Assembly (NCBI RefSeq): GCF_902859875.1
Contig: NZ_CADIKF010000001.1
Coordinates: forward strand, 1-64,000
Reading direction: 5' to 3'
Length of the DNA stretch: 64,000 bases
Origin: Paraburkholderia solisilvae
Lineage (GTDB): Bacteria > Pseudomonadota > Gammaproteobacteria > Burkholderiales > Burkholderiaceae
Every line of letters starts with the position of its first letter. Position 1 is the stretch's first letter. Shown in pieces: positions 42,364 through 51,937 of the stretch. A model generated the notes under the pieces. The model saw only the letters and a list, made by a program, of their open reading frames with translations. It did no database searches and had not been told where the DNA came from. A program made the position numbers and the translations under genes.

Positions 42364-42834
42364 ATGATGAATGGTATCGATCCCTGGTTGCAAATCGTCA
42401 AATGGTTGCGCGGACATCCTCCTGAAGTGGCGCGCGCGGTTCGCAGGAGCACGTATGCCGCGCGCGAGTTCGGGCGCGAGTTTGGCCGCGAGTTTGGCCG
42501 TGAGGCGGGCCACGAGTTTGGCAACGAGTTGGGCAAAGACAAGCAGCCGCGCGCGATGGCCAATCTGCTGTCGATCAGCCGTATCGAATGGCAGACCGAC
42601 TCGAGGATACTCGTGTCGTGGAGCGACCCGACGCTCGGCCGGTATCAGGATCAAACCTGGCGCGCCGGCTTCGCGCGCACGGCCGGTGTGTGCGGATTGA
42701 CGGGCATGCCGGTGCGCCGCGGCGATGCGGTCTACAAGCCGCTGATACGCGCGGGGGCGAGACCGCTGAACGCGTTCGATATGATTCTCGCGACTACCTT
42801 GAAGCAGAAATCGGAAGGCTTGCCGATCAATTGA
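42364..42834 (+). CDS. DUF3331-domain protein with an N-terminal short-repeat region
   Basis: 156 residues. The C-terminal part (about 65-150) matches the DUF3331 family, small proteins largely confined to Burkholderiaceae: ISRIEWQTDSRILVSWSDPT, GVCGLTGMPVRRGDAVYKP. The N-terminal part has a run of EFGR/EFGN tetrapeptides (residues 35-58) produced by a 12-base tandem repeat. No signal or membrane segment is seen and the function is unknown. It stands alone between the LysR gene and a cupin gene. Confidence 0.8.
   Translation: MMNGIDPWLQIVKWLRGHPPEVARAVRRSTYAAREFGREFGREFGREAGHEFGNELGKDKQPRAMANLLSISRIEWQTDSRILVSWSDPTLGRYQDQTWRAGFARTAGVCGLTGMPVRRGDAVYKPLIRAGARPLNAFDMILATTLKQKSEGLPIN
42466..42537 (+). 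repeat. Six tandem 12-base repeats inside the DUF3331 gene
   Basis: Six consecutive in-frame copies of a GAGTTTGGCCGC-like unit encode EFGR, EFGR, EFGR, EAGH, EFGN and ELGK. Copies two and three differ by one base; the others have diverged. A repeat of this kind can change length by slippage without shifting the frame. Confidence 0.85.
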
Positions 42835-43063
42835 GATTCGACTGGTGACGATCGACGGATCGCAGGCCTGACGGTCGGCCGCGCGTGATACGCGCTGCAT
42901 CAATCTCATTCCACGCGTCGCGTTTCACGACGCGCATCGTCTCATTGCGACGAAAAAGGCCGGCTTTGATGCGTTATTCGTGCGACGCGCGGGCCATATG
43001 TGCGCCGATTATTAAGGCAACGCTAAAAATACTCAGTCAAACCCGTCGACCACGATAACTGCC

Positions 43064-43399
43064 ATGACGAACGACGTCCTGCACATTGCCGAAGCGCAAG
43101 CGGCCCGCGCGCTTCAGGATTTACCGCTGCCGTTTGCCGTGCTGTTCGAACGCGGCGAGGTATCGGTCGAACTGTATGCGCCGCGCGGCGAAGACAAGCA
43201 GTCGCCGCACACGCGCGATGAGCTCTATATCGTCGCTTGCGGGTCAGGCGTCTTTCGCCGCGCGAACGAGACATGCGAGTTCCGTGCGGGCGATCTGCTT
43301 TTCGTCCCGGCGCACGTCGAGCATCGCTTCGAGCGCTTTAGCGACGACTTCAGAACGTGGGTGATTTTCTTCGGCCCGCAGGGTGGCGTGCAGGCGTGA
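43064..43399 (+). CDS. Cytosolic cupin-domain protein
   Basis: 111 residues, a single cupin barrel: SPHTRDELYIVACGSGVFRR and DLLFVPAHVEHRFERF hold the two histidine-bearing motifs. There is no signal peptide. It lies upstream of a GFO/IDH/MocA oxidoreductase gene in the same direction, with a gap of about 135 bases. Sugar isomerase-like or regulatory small-molecule binding is typical of such proteins; the role here is unknown. Confidence 0.8.
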   Translation: MTNDVLHIAEAQAARALQDLPLPFAVLFERGEVSVELYAPRGEDKQSPHTRDELYIVACGSGVFRRANETCEFRAGDLLFVPAHVEHRFERFSDDFRTWVIFFGPQGGVQA

Positions 43400-43534
43400 G
43401 CGATTCGCTCTGGATCATGCGCGGCGTCGTAACCTTTCGTCTTCAGGTGCGCTAGACTGCGGCAAACGCGAGTGTGCTGCCTGCGGCGCGCTTGTCCGCT
43501 CCACTTTTCACATACGGATTCGAAAGGGGCCGTC

Positions 43535-44539
43535 ATGGCAAAAGATGAGATTGTCTGGGGTGTGCTGGGCGCGGCAAAGATCAACGACAAGGTCGTGCCG
43601 CCGATGCACCGCGCTCCCAAATGCCGGGTAAAGGGCATTGCGTCGCGTCAGCCGGAGAAAGCCCGCGAAGCCGCGGCGAAGTATGGCCTTGCAGTGGCGT
43701 ATGACAGTTATGAGGCACTGCTTGCCGACCCGGAAATCGATGCGGTCTATATTCCGCTGCCGAATCACCTGCACCTGGAATGGGCGCTCAAATCGGTCGA
43801 AGCGGGCAAGCACGTGTTGTGCGAGAAACCGATCGGCCTGAATGCGGAACAGGCGGAGCGGTTGATCACGGCGCGCAACAAGAGCGGCTGCTACATCCAG
43901 GAAGCCTTTATGGTCCGCACGCATCCGCAATGGCTCAAGGTGCGCGCGTTGATCGAAGAGGGCGCGATCGGCGAATTGCGTGCGATCAGCGGCGGCTTTA
44001 CCTACTTCAACACCGACGCGAACAATATTCGCAACAAGCATGACATCGGCGGCGGCGGTCTGCTGGATATCGGCTGTTATCCGATTACGACGTCGCGCTT
44101 CGTCACCGGAAGCGAGCCGCAGCGCGTGGTGTCGCTGATCGAGCGCGACCCGGCGTTCAAGGTGGACCGGGTCGGTTCCGTGCTGATGGATTTCGATGGC
44201 GTCCAGGCGAGCTTCTTTTATTCGACACAGCTGCACCCGTATCAGCGGATGCAATTTCACGGCACCACTGGGCGCATCGAAGTCGAAATTCCGTTCAATG
44301 CGCCGAACGACCGGCCGACGCGCGTGCTGGTAAGCGAACGCACGGCTGATGGAAGCAGTGCCGAACGCTGGCTGGAGTTTCCGATATGCGACCAGTACGG
44401 AGTGGCGGCCAATGTATTCGCCGAGGCGATCCTGAGCGGCGGACGTCAGGCAGTTCCGCTGGAAGACGCACGATTGAATATGCGCGTGATCGACGCGGTT
44501 TTCCGGTCGGCTCAGTCGGGTGCGTGGGAGACGATCTGA
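43535..44539 (+). CDS. GFO/IDH/MocA-family oxidoreductase
   Basis: 334 residues. The N-terminal Rossmann fold has VWGVLGAAKINDKVVPPM and the EKP motif (VLCEKPIGLN) with catalytic lysine. The C-terminal domain has GGGLLDIGCYPITTSRF (with the DIGCY helix). Such NAD(P)-dependent enzymes oxidise or reduce sugars, inositols or sugar acids. AAGGGGCCGTC precedes the ATG. It faces the ribitol operon tail to tail, only 12 bases apart, but is transcribed the opposite way. The sugar is not identifiable. Confidence 0.92.
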   Translation: MAKDEIVWGVLGAAKINDKVVPPMHRAPKCRVKGIASRQPEKAREAAAKYGLAVAYDSYEALLADPEIDAVYIPLPNHLHLEWALKSVEAGKHVLCEKPIGLNAEQAERLITARNKSGCYIQEAFMVRTHPQWLKVRALIEEGAIGELRAISGGFTYFNTDANNIRNKHDIGGGGLLDIGCYPITTSRFVTGSEPQRVVSLIERDPAFKVDRVGSVLMDFDGVQASFFYSTQLHPYQRMQFHGTTGRIEVEIPFNAPNDRPTRVLVSERTADGSSAERWLEFPICDQYGVAANVFAEAILSGGRQAVPLEDARLNMRVIDAVFRSAQSGAWETI

Positions 44540-44551
44540 CGTAATCCGCCG

Positions 44552-46195
44552 CTAGCGGATTTCCCGCGCCACGCTCTGCAGTTTCGTGAACGCGCGATAG
44601 CGCGCGTCGTGCAGCGTCGCCGTCTCACCCGCAGCCGGTGCGTAAGTTCGCGCAATGCGCGACATCTGGGCCATCGCCGTGCGCACATCGCCGAAGAGGC
44701 CGCCCGCGACGCCGCCGAGCATCGCGGCGCCAAGCAGCACCGGTTCTTCCGCGTGCGTGGCGAGCACCGGCTTGCCGGTCGCGTCCGCAAGCAACTGCCG
44801 CACGAGATCGAGCCGCCCCGCGCCGCCGCTGATCACCACCTGTTCGATCGGCGCGTCGGCGTCAGCCTGCGTTTCGATAATCTGACGCAGGCCATAACCG
44901 ATGCTGCAAATGCCCGCGATATACAGCGCGACGAGACTGTCGAGACCGGTCTCCATCGTCAGACCCGCGATTACCGCTCGCGCATGCGGATCGGCGAAAG
45001 GCGCGCGGTTTCCCAGAAACTCCGGAACCACATGCAGGCCTTCGGCGAGCTTCACCGCGTCCGACAAACCGTCTGCGCCGTCCGCGTGCTGCGTCGCGAG
45101 ACCGGCGAGCATCACCGGCAGCGACTGGCCTGCCTGCCCGGCCTGTTTTTGTGCGGTTTGCGCTAACGGGTGCATCGCGAGCAATCGCTCGATCGCTGCG
45201 CCGGCCACCGATTGCCCGCCTTCGTTGAGCCACGCATCGGGCACCATCGCGGAGAAATAAGGTCCCCACACGCCGGGCACGAAGACCGGCTGGCGGGTCG
45301 TCGTCATCGTGCATGACGACGTGCCGAACACGTAGCCGAGGCACGACTCGGGTTTGCCTTCGGCGCCGACCGTGCCGATACCGCCGGCGTGCGCATCGAT
45401 CACGCCGGTGGCGACCGGCGTTCCCGCGCGCAACCCGAGCTCCGCGGCCGCGTGCGCGGTCAGGCCGCTGCCAAGCGGCGTGCCCGGTTCGACGACGCTC
45501 TGGCCGATGCGTGCAAAACCTTCATCGGCCAGCACGCCGAGGCCGACTGTGCGGAAGTAGCTTTCGTCCCAGCGCCGCTCGTGCGCGAGATAGGTCCATT
45601 TGCAGGTGACGGTGCAGGTCGAGCGCGACAGGTCGCCGGTTGCGCGCCAGGTCAAAAAATCGGTCAGATCGAAGAACTGCCACGCCGACGCGAAAACGGC
45701 CGGCCGGTTTTCCAGCAGCCACAGCAGCTTTGGCGTTTCCATTTCCGGCGAGATCTTGCCGCCGACGAATTTCAGCACGTCGTGGCCGGTCGCGTTGATG
45801 CGTTCCGCCTGCTCGAGCGCGCGATGGTCCATCCACACGATGATGTTGCGTTCCGGTTGCTCCGACGGCCCGACGGGCAGCGGCTGTCCGCCCGCGCCCA
45901 GCACGACGAGCGAGCAGGTCGCGTCGAAGCCGATGCCGGCGATCTGCGCGGGCGCTATCGCGGCCTGCCTGAGCGCTTCCTGCACCGAATGGCAGACGGC
46001 ATTCCAGATCTCGCCGCTCGACTGCTCGACGATCGCGCCGCTCTCATGGAACACGGTGATGTCCTGCTTCGCCGACGCGACCATATGGCCGGCGGCATCG
46101 AAGATGCCGGCGCGCGCACTGCCTGTGCCGACGTCGACGCCAATGACATAGCGCGTATTGTTCGTCGCGCCGGTGGTCGGGTTGCCTGAGGTCAT
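44552..46195 (-). CDS. FGGY-family carbohydrate kinase, probable D-ribulokinase
   Basis: 547 residues, the size of ribulokinase-type FGGY enzymes. It starts YVIGVDVGTGSARAGIFD (phosphate-binding loop 1), has GIGFDATCSLVVL and IIVWMDHRA, GVIDAHAGGIGTVGAEG, and the late VVISGGAGRLDLVRQLLADA box. The two actin-like halves are complete. It is last in an operon with a protein that closely matches ribitol 2-dehydrogenase, which makes D-ribulose; phosphorylation to D-ribulose 5-phosphate would then feed the pentose phosphate pathway. The gap from the dehydrogenase gene is about 128 bases. Confidence 0.88.
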   Translation of the reverse strand: MTSGNPTTGATNNTRYVIGVDVGTGSARAGIFDAAGHMVASAKQDITVFHESGAIVEQSSGEIWNAVCHSVQEALRQAAIAPAQIAGIGFDATCSLVVLGAGGQPLPVGPSEQPERNIIVWMDHRALEQAERINATGHDVLKFVGGKISPEMETPKLLWLLENRPAVFASAWQFFDLTDFLTWRATGDLSRSTCTVTCKWTYLAHERRWDESYFRTVGLGVLADEGFARIGQSVVEPGTPLGSGLTAHAAAELGLRAGTPVATGVIDAHAGGIGTVGAEGKPESCLGYVFGTSSCTMTTTRQPVFVPGVWGPYFSAMVPDAWLNEGGQSVAGAAIERLLAMHPLAQTAQKQAGQAGQSLPVMLAGLATQHADGADGLSDAVKLAEGLHVVPEFLGNRAPFADPHARAVIAGLTMETGLDSLVALYIAGICSIGYGLRQIIETQADADAPIEQVVISGGAGRLDLVRQLLADATGKPVLATHAEEPVLLGAAMLGGVAGGLFGDVRTAMAQMSRIARTYAPAAGETATLHDARYRAFTKLQSVAREIR

Positions 46196-46323
46196 AGGTC
46201 AATGCTTCTCATGAAAAGGGTGGTGCAAGGCGCGATTGCGAAAGCGGGCAGTGCCGCCTGATCGCGCGTGGCAATGCGCTGACGCGAGGCGCGCACCGCA
46301 CACGATCTCGCCAATTTCGCGTG

Positions 46324-47052
46324 TCAAAGATCGACGCTGTTCGGCAGAATCACCAGATCGCGGATCGTCACATTGCGCGGCCGCGTCAGCATGAAGACGA
46401 TCGCATCGGCCACTTCCTCCGGCTGCATCAGGCTGCCCGATGCAAGCGCTTCGTCCATCTTCGCCTGGGGCCAGTCGTCGAGCAGCGCGGTCACCACCGG
46501 GCCCGGCGCGACCGCGCCGACCCGCACGCCGTGTTTCGCGAGCTGGCGCCGCGTGGTGTGCACAAACGCCTGCACCGCGAATTTCGAAGCCGTGTAGATC
46601 GGTTCCCACACGACCGGAACGATGCCCGCGATCGAACTGGTGAAAATGATATCGCCGGTTTTCTGCGCGACCAGATGCGGCAGCACCGCGTGCACCGAGC
46701 GGAACGCGGCGTTGATGTTCAGATTCAGCATCCGGTCCCAGTCGTCCGGATTGCCGTTCGCCACTTCGCCGCCAATATACGCGCCGGCGTTCGCATGAAA
46801 GATGTCGAGGCCGCCGGCGAGCTCGAGAATTCCCGGCAGCATCGCCGATACCTCCACCGGTTTCAGCAGATCGACGGCGAGCGGCAACGCGTTCGGCCCG
46901 AGTTCCGCACAGCACGTCGCGAGCCGGTCTTCGGCGCGGTCGATCAGCACGACCTTCACGCCCTGTTCGACCAGCGCGCGTGCGCACGCAAAGCCGATAC
47001 CCGATGCCGCGCCGGTGATCGCGGCGACCTTTCCGTTGATGGATTCAGACAT
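46324..47052 (-). CDS. rbtD: Ribitol 2-dehydrogenase (short-chain dehydrogenase)
   Basis: 242 residues of the SDR family: [19 protein letters not shown] (NAD-binding TGxxxGIG), NAG motif in [12 protein letters not shown], catalytic Ser in TSSIAG and YTASK. The match to Klebsiella ribitol dehydrogenase as I recall it is unusually close: [43 protein letters not shown] and the C-terminus ILPNSVDL. The enzyme oxidises ribitol to D-ribulose with NAD+. GAGGAG precedes the ATG at 47052. It sits 25 bases after the ABC permease gene and before the ribulokinase gene. Confidence 0.9.
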   Translation of the reverse strand: MSESINGKVAAITGAASGIGFACARALVEQGVKVVLIDRAEDRLATCCAELGPNALPLAVDLLKPVEVSAMLPGILELAGGLDIFHANAGAYIGGEVANGNPDDWDRMLNLNINAAFRSVHAVLPHLVAQKTGDIIFTSSIAGIVPVVWEPIYTASKFAVQAFVHTTRRQLAKHGVRVGAVAPGPVVTALLDDWPQAKMDEALASGSLMQPEEVADAIVFMLTRPRNVTIRDLVILPNSVDL

Positions 47053-47077
47053 TGACTCGACTCCTCTATCACTTGAA

Positions 47078-48385
47078 TTACGCGCGGCCATGCGAGACGC
47101 GAGACTGCCGCGCCAGCGAGTCGACGATCACCGCGATCGCGAGCACCGCGCCGGTAATCATGAAACGCAGCGACGACGACAGGTTCAGCAGCGTCAGGCC
47201 GCTTGCGATCGACTGGATCACGATAATGCCGAGCACCGCCGAATACGCGCTGCCACGGCCGCCGAAGAGGCTCGTGCCGCCGATCACCGCGGCGGCGATC
47301 GCGTTCAGGTTCACGTCGCCGCTGCCGGCCTGCTGGCTCGCCGAGGCGAGGCGTGCGGCGGTCAGCACGCCGCCGAACGCGGCGAAGCTCGCGCACAGCA
47401 CGAATGCGCTCGTGTAGATCGCGCCGACCTTGATGCCGGCGCGCCGCGCCGCTTCCCGGTTGCCGCCGACCGCGTTCATCGAGCGGCCCCAGCGGGTACG
47501 CGTAAGCGCATAGTCCATCGCGACCGCGAGGAACAGGAAGACGCCGAACATCAACGGCACGCCGCGCCCCTGGTTCAGGTAGGCGACCACGATCTCGAGG
47601 AAGACGGTGAGCGCCACGCTGCGGGCGAGCAGGCCGCTGACCGACGGCGCCGAAAGACGCGCGATGCGGCGGCGTTCGCGCGTGCGCAAGCCGATCAGCA
47701 GAATCGCCGCACCGGGCAACAGCGCGAGAATGTGCGACGCGATGGCGGGGATGATCATCAGTTGCCCGAAGTTGACCATCGTCGAGCCGTACGGCAGGTT
47801 GATCGAACCGCTCGAGCCGAGCACGTAGAGCTGCATGCCGAGAATCGCGAGCAGCCCGGCCAGCGTCGAGACGAAGCTCGGCATGCCGAGCCGGTTCAGC
47901 AGCAGCGCATACAGCGCGCCGATCGCCGCGCCGACGGCAATCGCGACGATGATCGCGGGCAGCACCGGCCAGCCCTCGTTGACCCACAGCGTGCCGACCA
48001 GCGCCGACGCGAAGCCGCTCATCGAGCCCACCGACAGATCGATTTCGCCGACCAGCAGCACGCACACGATGCCGAGCGAAATTACGCCGACCGTCGAACA
48101 GTCGAACAGCAGGTTCACCAGATTGTTGGCGGACAGGAACACCGGGTTCAGACTGGTGAACACGGTCCAGATAATGATCAGCCCGGCGATGACCGGCAGC
48201 GATCCGAGATCGCCGGAGCGCACGCGGTCGATAAACGCGGCCACGCTGTCGCGCACGCCGGCCGCATGTTTGACACGCACGTCGCTGCGATCGAGCAGCG
48301 TGGACGGGGCTCGCGCAGGTTGCGTCGCGGGTTGCGTCGCAGGTTGGTCGTCAGGCAGTGAAGCGCGCTGGGTTGGCTTGCTCAT
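47078..48385 (-). CDS. Sugar/polyol ABC transporter permease (RbsC/XylH type)
   Basis: 435 residues with about ten to twelve membrane helices. The N-terminal 40-residue cytosolic part is extended and contains ATQPATQP repeats. Conserved blocks are [40 protein letters not shown] and [16 protein letters not shown], all typical of carbohydrate uptake class 2 importers. AAAGGAACC precedes the ATG. It would form a homodimer channel with the adjacent ATPase, fed by the periplasmic binding protein. Polyol (ribitol) specificity is inferred from the operon. Confidence 0.92.
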   Translation of the reverse strand: MSKPTQRASLPDDQPATQPATQPARAPSTLLDRSDVRVKHAAGVRDSVAAFIDRVRSGDLGSLPVIAGLIIIWTVFTSLNPVFLSANNLVNLLFDCSTVGVISLGIVCVLLVGEIDLSVGSMSGFASALVGTLWVNEGWPVLPAIIVAIAVGAAIGALYALLLNRLGMPSFVSTLAGLLAILGMQLYVLGSSGSINLPYGSTMVNFGQLMIIPAIASHILALLPGAAILLIGLRTRERRRIARLSAPSVSGLLARSVALTVFLEIVVAYLNQGRGVPLMFGVFLFLAVAMDYALTRTRWGRSMNAVGGNREAARRAGIKVGAIYTSAFVLCASFAAFGGVLTAARLASASQQAGSGDVNLNAIAAAVIGGTSLFGGRGSAYSAVLGIIVIQSIASGLTLLNLSSSLRFMITGAVLAIAVIVDSLARQSRVSHGRA

Positions 48386-48396
48386 GATGGTTCCTT

Positions 48397-49227
48397 TCAC
48401 TGGACGTCCTGGCGGCTCTGGCGCCGCCCGGCGCGGCGCGAGACGGCGTTCTCGGTGGCGCCGGTGATCGCGGCCACCAGCTCTTCACTGGATGAGTCCG
48501 GGTAGAAGACACCGTTGTTGCGGCCCAGACGCAGCACGACGATGCGGTCGGCCACCGCGCGCACGTCTTCCATGTTGTGGCTGATCATGATCACCGCGTG
48601 GCCGCGGTCGCGCACCCGTTCGATCAGGTTCAGCACTTCGGCGGTCTGCGCAACGCCGAGCGCGGCGGTCGGCTCGTCGAGCATGATCAGCTTCGGGTCG
48701 AGCAGCAGCGAACGCGCGATCGCGACGGTCTGGCGTTGCCCGCCCGAGAGCGACGCGACCACGTCGCGCACGCTTGGAATGCGCGCCGACAATTCGTTGA
48801 GCAGCGTCCATGCGCGCACTTCCATCTGCACCTCGTCGAGGCGCAGCGGACTGAGCTCGCGGCCGAGAAAAATATTCGCGACGACATCGAGGTTCTCGCA
48901 CAACGCGAGGTCCTGAAACACGGTCGCGATGCCCAGATCGAGCGCGGTGGCCGGATCGGACAGCGTGACCTGCCGGCCGCCGAAGGTGATCGTGCCGGCG
49001 CTCGGCTGATGCACGCCCGCCAGCACTTTCACGAGCGTCGATTTGCCCGCGCCGTTGTCGCCGACCAGCGCGACCACTTCGCCGGCGCGCACGTCGAGCT
49101 CGATGTCGGTGAGGGCCGAGACGGCGCCGAAGTGTTTCGAGATGCCGCGCAGGCTCAGCACGATCTCGCCGGGCGTCCCGCCGTGTTGCGTGGCGGGCGT
49201 CGCGGTGGGGGTGGAGTTCTCAGTCAT
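48397..49227 (-). CDS. Sugar/polyol ABC transporter ATP-binding protein
   Basis: 276 residues with one nucleotide-binding domain: Walker A GDNGAGKST, Q-loop VFQDLALCENLD, signature LSGGQRQTVAIARSL, Walker B LIMLDEP and the switch histidine in MISHNM. RbsA and XylG relatives carry two fused copies; this one has a single copy, as in FrcA-type transporters, so two chains would be needed. The start ATG is 42 codons into the longest open frame and is chosen because the domain begins soon after. The gene ends 11 bases before the permease start codon. Confidence 0.92.
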   Translation of the reverse strand: MTENSTPTATPATQHGGTPGEIVLSLRGISKHFGAVSALTDIELDVRAGEVVALVGDNGAGKSTLVKVLAGVHQPSAGTITFGGRQVTLSDPATALDLGIATVFQDLALCENLDVVANIFLGRELSPLRLDEVQMEVRAWTLLNELSARIPSVRDVVASLSGGQRQTVAIARSLLLDPKLIMLDEPTAALGVAQTAEVLNLIERVRDRGHAVIMISHNMEDVRAVADRIVVLRLGRNNGVFYPDSSSEELVAAITGATENAVSRRAGRRQSRQDVQ

Positions 49228-49312
49228 GACAGGGGTGCCTCTTTGTTGCCGGCGCGAGCGGCCCGCTTCGAGGCGGTCCGCCGCGCCGTGTCGCTTCGAT
49301 CGTGTGCGCCGC

Positions 49313-50371
49313 TCAGTTGCCGATGCCCAGCTTCTTGCAGCCTTCCGCATAACGGTCGGTGCACAGTTCCTTCGCGCTCGCGAAACCCTTGTCGACCACT
49401 TCCGCCTTCAGGTTCTTCTGCGTGATCACGGCGGGCTTGAAGAGCTGGCTCGGCGTGTTGAACAGCTTGATCTCGCCCTTGGGCGCCTGCCCCGACAGGA
49501 AACCGACCGCCACCTTCGCCGCCGCCGCCGCGACGATCTCGCTCGGCTTCAGGATCGTGTTGTACTGGTCGCCCGCGATAATCAGCTGCAGGCCTGCCAG
49601 CGTCGCATCGTTGCCGGTGACGGGCGGCACCGGGTTCACGCCCGCCGCCTTGAACGCCGCGATGGTGCCGCCGGCTGTGCCGTCGTTCGCGGCCACCACG
49701 CCGACGATCTGCGCACCGAACCGGGTGATCTGGCCGCTGACCCATTGCTGTGCCTTCGGCGGCGCCCATTCGGGCGTGTCGTACTCGGAGAGCGTCTTGT
49801 AGCCGCCGCCCTGCAGGCCCGCGTGGATGCCCTTCCTGATCAGCCCCGCGGCGGCATCGGTGGGCGAGCCGTTGACCTCGAGCACGCCGCCTTTACCGGT
49901 CGGCACGTTCGTCTCCTTCATGTGCTGGACGAGCGATTGCGCGATCGACTTGCCGATCTCCTCGTTGTCGAACGACACGTAGTAATCGGCCGGTGTCGAC
50001 GGCACGGGACGGTCATACGCGATGACCTTGATGCCCTGGCTTTGCGCCATATGAACCAGCGACGCGGCGGCCGTGGAATCCACCGGGTCCAGCACGATCA
50101 CTTTCGCGCCTTGCGCGATCACCGAGTTGAACTGTTGCTGCTGCTGCGACACGTCGGCATTCGCGTTCTGGTAGAGCACCTTGCAGTCGGGGCAGAGCTT
50201 GCTCATTTCGGCCTTGAAGCCGGGAAAGTCGTGTTGCTCATAGCGCGTCGACGCGTGGTCGGGCATCAGAAAGGCGACCGTGCCGCTCGGCGCGGCGAAT
50301 GCCGCGGTGCCGCTCATCAGCGTGACGCTCAGCACGGCGGTGCGGATCAGCTGCGTGGATGGTTGGTTCAT
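49313..50371 (-). CDS. Periplasmic sugar/polyol-binding protein (ABC importer)
   Basis: 352 residues. A signal peptide ends at about residue 27 (TAAFAAPSG). The mature protein has the type 1 periplasmic-binding fold with VAFLMPDHASTRYEQHDFPG, QQQQQFNSVIAQGAKVIVLD, the hinge segment VVAANDGTAGGTIAAFK and PVTGNDATLAGLQLI, closest to xylose-binding XylF-like proteins. It is the first gene after the AraC regulator. GGAGACACTCG precedes the ATG. Ribitol or another pentitol is the likely ligand. Confidence 0.92.
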   Translation of the reverse strand: MNQPSTQLIRTAVLSVTLMSGTAAFAAPSGTVAFLMPDHASTRYEQHDFPGFKAEMSKLCPDCKVLYQNANADVSQQQQQFNSVIAQGAKVIVLDPVDSTAAASLVHMAQSQGIKVIAYDRPVPSTPADYYVSFDNEEIGKSIAQSLVQHMKETNVPTGKGGVLEVNGSPTDAAAGLIRKGIHAGLQGGGYKTLSEYDTPEWAPPKAQQWVSGQITRFGAQIVGVVAANDGTAGGTIAAFKAAGVNPVPPVTGNDATLAGLQLIIAGDQYNTILKPSEIVAAAAAKVAVGFLSGQAPKGEIKLFNTPSQLFKPAVITQKNLKAEVVDKGFASAKELCTDRYAEGCKKLGIGN

Positions 50372-50396
50372 CGAGTGTCTCCGTTGTTAGAAAACT

Positions 50397-50432
50397 TCTA
50401 TATGGGTGCTGCCATCGCCGGGTGCCGGGTGC
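50397..50432 (-). promoter_or_regulatory. Candidate promoter and AraC-site repeats before the ribitol operon
   Basis: A TATAGA -10 candidate (complement of 50397-50402) is followed upstream by three direct copies of GCACCC (complements of GGGTGC at 50404-50409, 50420-50425 and 50427-50432). Direct repeats next to the -35 zone are the usual site form for AraC activators, and an AraC gene lies just upstream. No good -35 hexamer is seen, as expected of an activator-dependent promoter. Confidence 0.45.
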
Positions 50433-50629
50433 GGCTTCCTGCCGATATTCGTTCGCGATACGTCGATTCGGCCCGGGTCATCGAACCAACGGGCAGAGGG
50501 CGCGCCGTTGTCGTTCGGCCGCACGGCCGGCCGGAAACACGTCGAATCTCGCTGTGCCGGACGCGGTGAAGCCCGCGCATCCTCGGGCGCATTGCGCGCA
50601 CACGGACCCAATTGCTTGCCGCACGCGCG

Positions 50630-51598
50630 CTAGCCGGGCGCCGCCGCCGCGTGCACCGCATCGTGCGATTCGTTCCGGCTCGCCGCGTTGAGTTGCTGAT
50701 ACGCGCGCCATCGGGACGGCGACATCTCTTTCAGCAACAGGAACTGGCGATTGAAATTCGACAGGTTGTTGAAGCCGACCTGATAGCAGATATCGGTGAT
50801 GCTGAGTTCGCCGGCCATCAGCAACTGGCATGCGAGATTGATGCGCAGCCGGTTGACGTACTGCACGAACGGCACGCCGGTATGGCGGCGGAAATAGCGC
50901 GAGAACGCGCTGACGCTTTGCCCCGCCAGCGCGGCCAGCTCCGCTTCGCGCAGATCCTGCGACAGGTTCTTGCCGATGAACGACAGCACATGGTTGATAC
51001 GCGTCTGCGCGTAGTGCGCGGGGTCCGCCCGATACGCGTCGCTCGCGAGCTTCACCGGGCCGGCGCCTTGCGCGAGCCGGTCGAACAGTTCGATAAACAA
51101 TGCGATGCGCCGCAGGCCCTGTGCACCCAGCATGTCGCGCAGCACCGGCGCGACGGCCGCGCCCGTTTCCGGAGAGAACAGCACGCCCCAGCGGGACGCA
51201 TCGAGTAACGGCTCGACACGCCTGAATTCGGGGAAAGCGGCCGTCGCGCGCGCGACGAACTCCGCATCGAATTGCAGAACGAGGCAGCGCTCATCGACGC
51301 GTTCGCCGTGCGGCACATTGCTGACCCAGTTGTGCGGCAGGTTCGAGCCCATCATCACCAGATTGCCGGGCGCGAAATTGCCGATGTAGTCGCCGACGAA
51401 GTATTTGCCCGTCGTCGCCGTAATCAGATGAATCTCGTACTCGGGATGGAAATGCCAGCGCACCGTGCGATACGGATACCCATGCGACCACACCTTGAAC
51501 GACTCATCGCGCGGCACCGCGACCAGTTCGAGGTCCGGCTGCGCGCTCGTCGCGCGGTGGGTGTCCCGGTCTGTCGGGGTATCTCGAAGGGCCTGCAT
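50630..51598 (-). CDS. AraC-family transcriptional regulator
   Basis: 322 residues. An N-terminal cupin-like sensor (about 25-190; WHFHPEYEIHLITATTGKYF and GNLVMMGSNLPHNWV) is followed by two AraC helix-turn-helix motifs (about 225-310), DLREAELAALAGQSVSAFSR and ITDICYQVGFNNLSNFNRQF. GGAGG lies seven bases before the ATG used here; a start 21 codons upstream is open but weaker. It is directly upstream of, and parallel to, the ABC/ribitol operon and is the obvious candidate activator. Confidence 0.92.
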   Translation of the reverse strand: MQALRDTPTDRDTHRATSAQPDLELVAVPRDESFKVWSHGYPYRTVRWHFHPEYEIHLITATTGKYFVGDYIGNFAPGNLVMMGSNLPHNWVSNVPHGERVDERCLVLQFDAEFVARATAAFPEFRRVEPLLDASRWGVLFSPETGAAVAPVLRDMLGAQGLRRIALFIELFDRLAQGAGPVKLASDAYRADPAHYAQTRINHVLSFIGKNLSQDLREAELAALAGQSVSAFSRYFRRHTGVPFVQYVNRLRINLACQLLMAGELSITDICYQVGFNNLSNFNRQFLLLKEMSPSRWRAYQQLNAASRNESHDAVHAAAAPG

Positions 51599-51937
51599 CT
51601 GTCGTCCTCCTGCACCGGCTTTTCCTTTCTGGGCAGCGCGTATTTTTGTCGTGATTGCCATGATCGAAAATTAGCGTTGTCGACGTTATCTCACCACTGA
51701 AAATAAGGCCGCAAACCGATACTTTTTTGCATTCGGGTTAGCCCTGATGCGGCTCGAAGTCAATTTTTGTGCAAGGCAGCAGCGGTGGCAGCCGCTTCCG
51801 CATCAGCGCTTTGGGGGTGGCGGAACAGGCGGGGGCATATCGCGCCGGGCGTCGGGAGAGCCGCCCGGATGAAACTGCGGGCGCATTTCGCGCGCGGCTA
51901 TAATCGCGCTCAAACAATGACCCGGGAAGTCCGACTC
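51599..51937. other. Intergenic region between divergent AraC and lipoprotein genes
   Basis: No gene recognised. AT-richer sequence near 51690-51765 (runs of T and A) is the likely promoter zone for the AraC and lipoprotein genes. Short open frames here lack ribosome-binding sites and family features. Confidence 0.45.

Noticed and set aside
46802..48361. 519-codon rightward frame opposite the permease and dehydrogenase genes
   Set aside because: Low-complexity Arg/Ala/Asp composition and position fully inside two good genes on the other strand.
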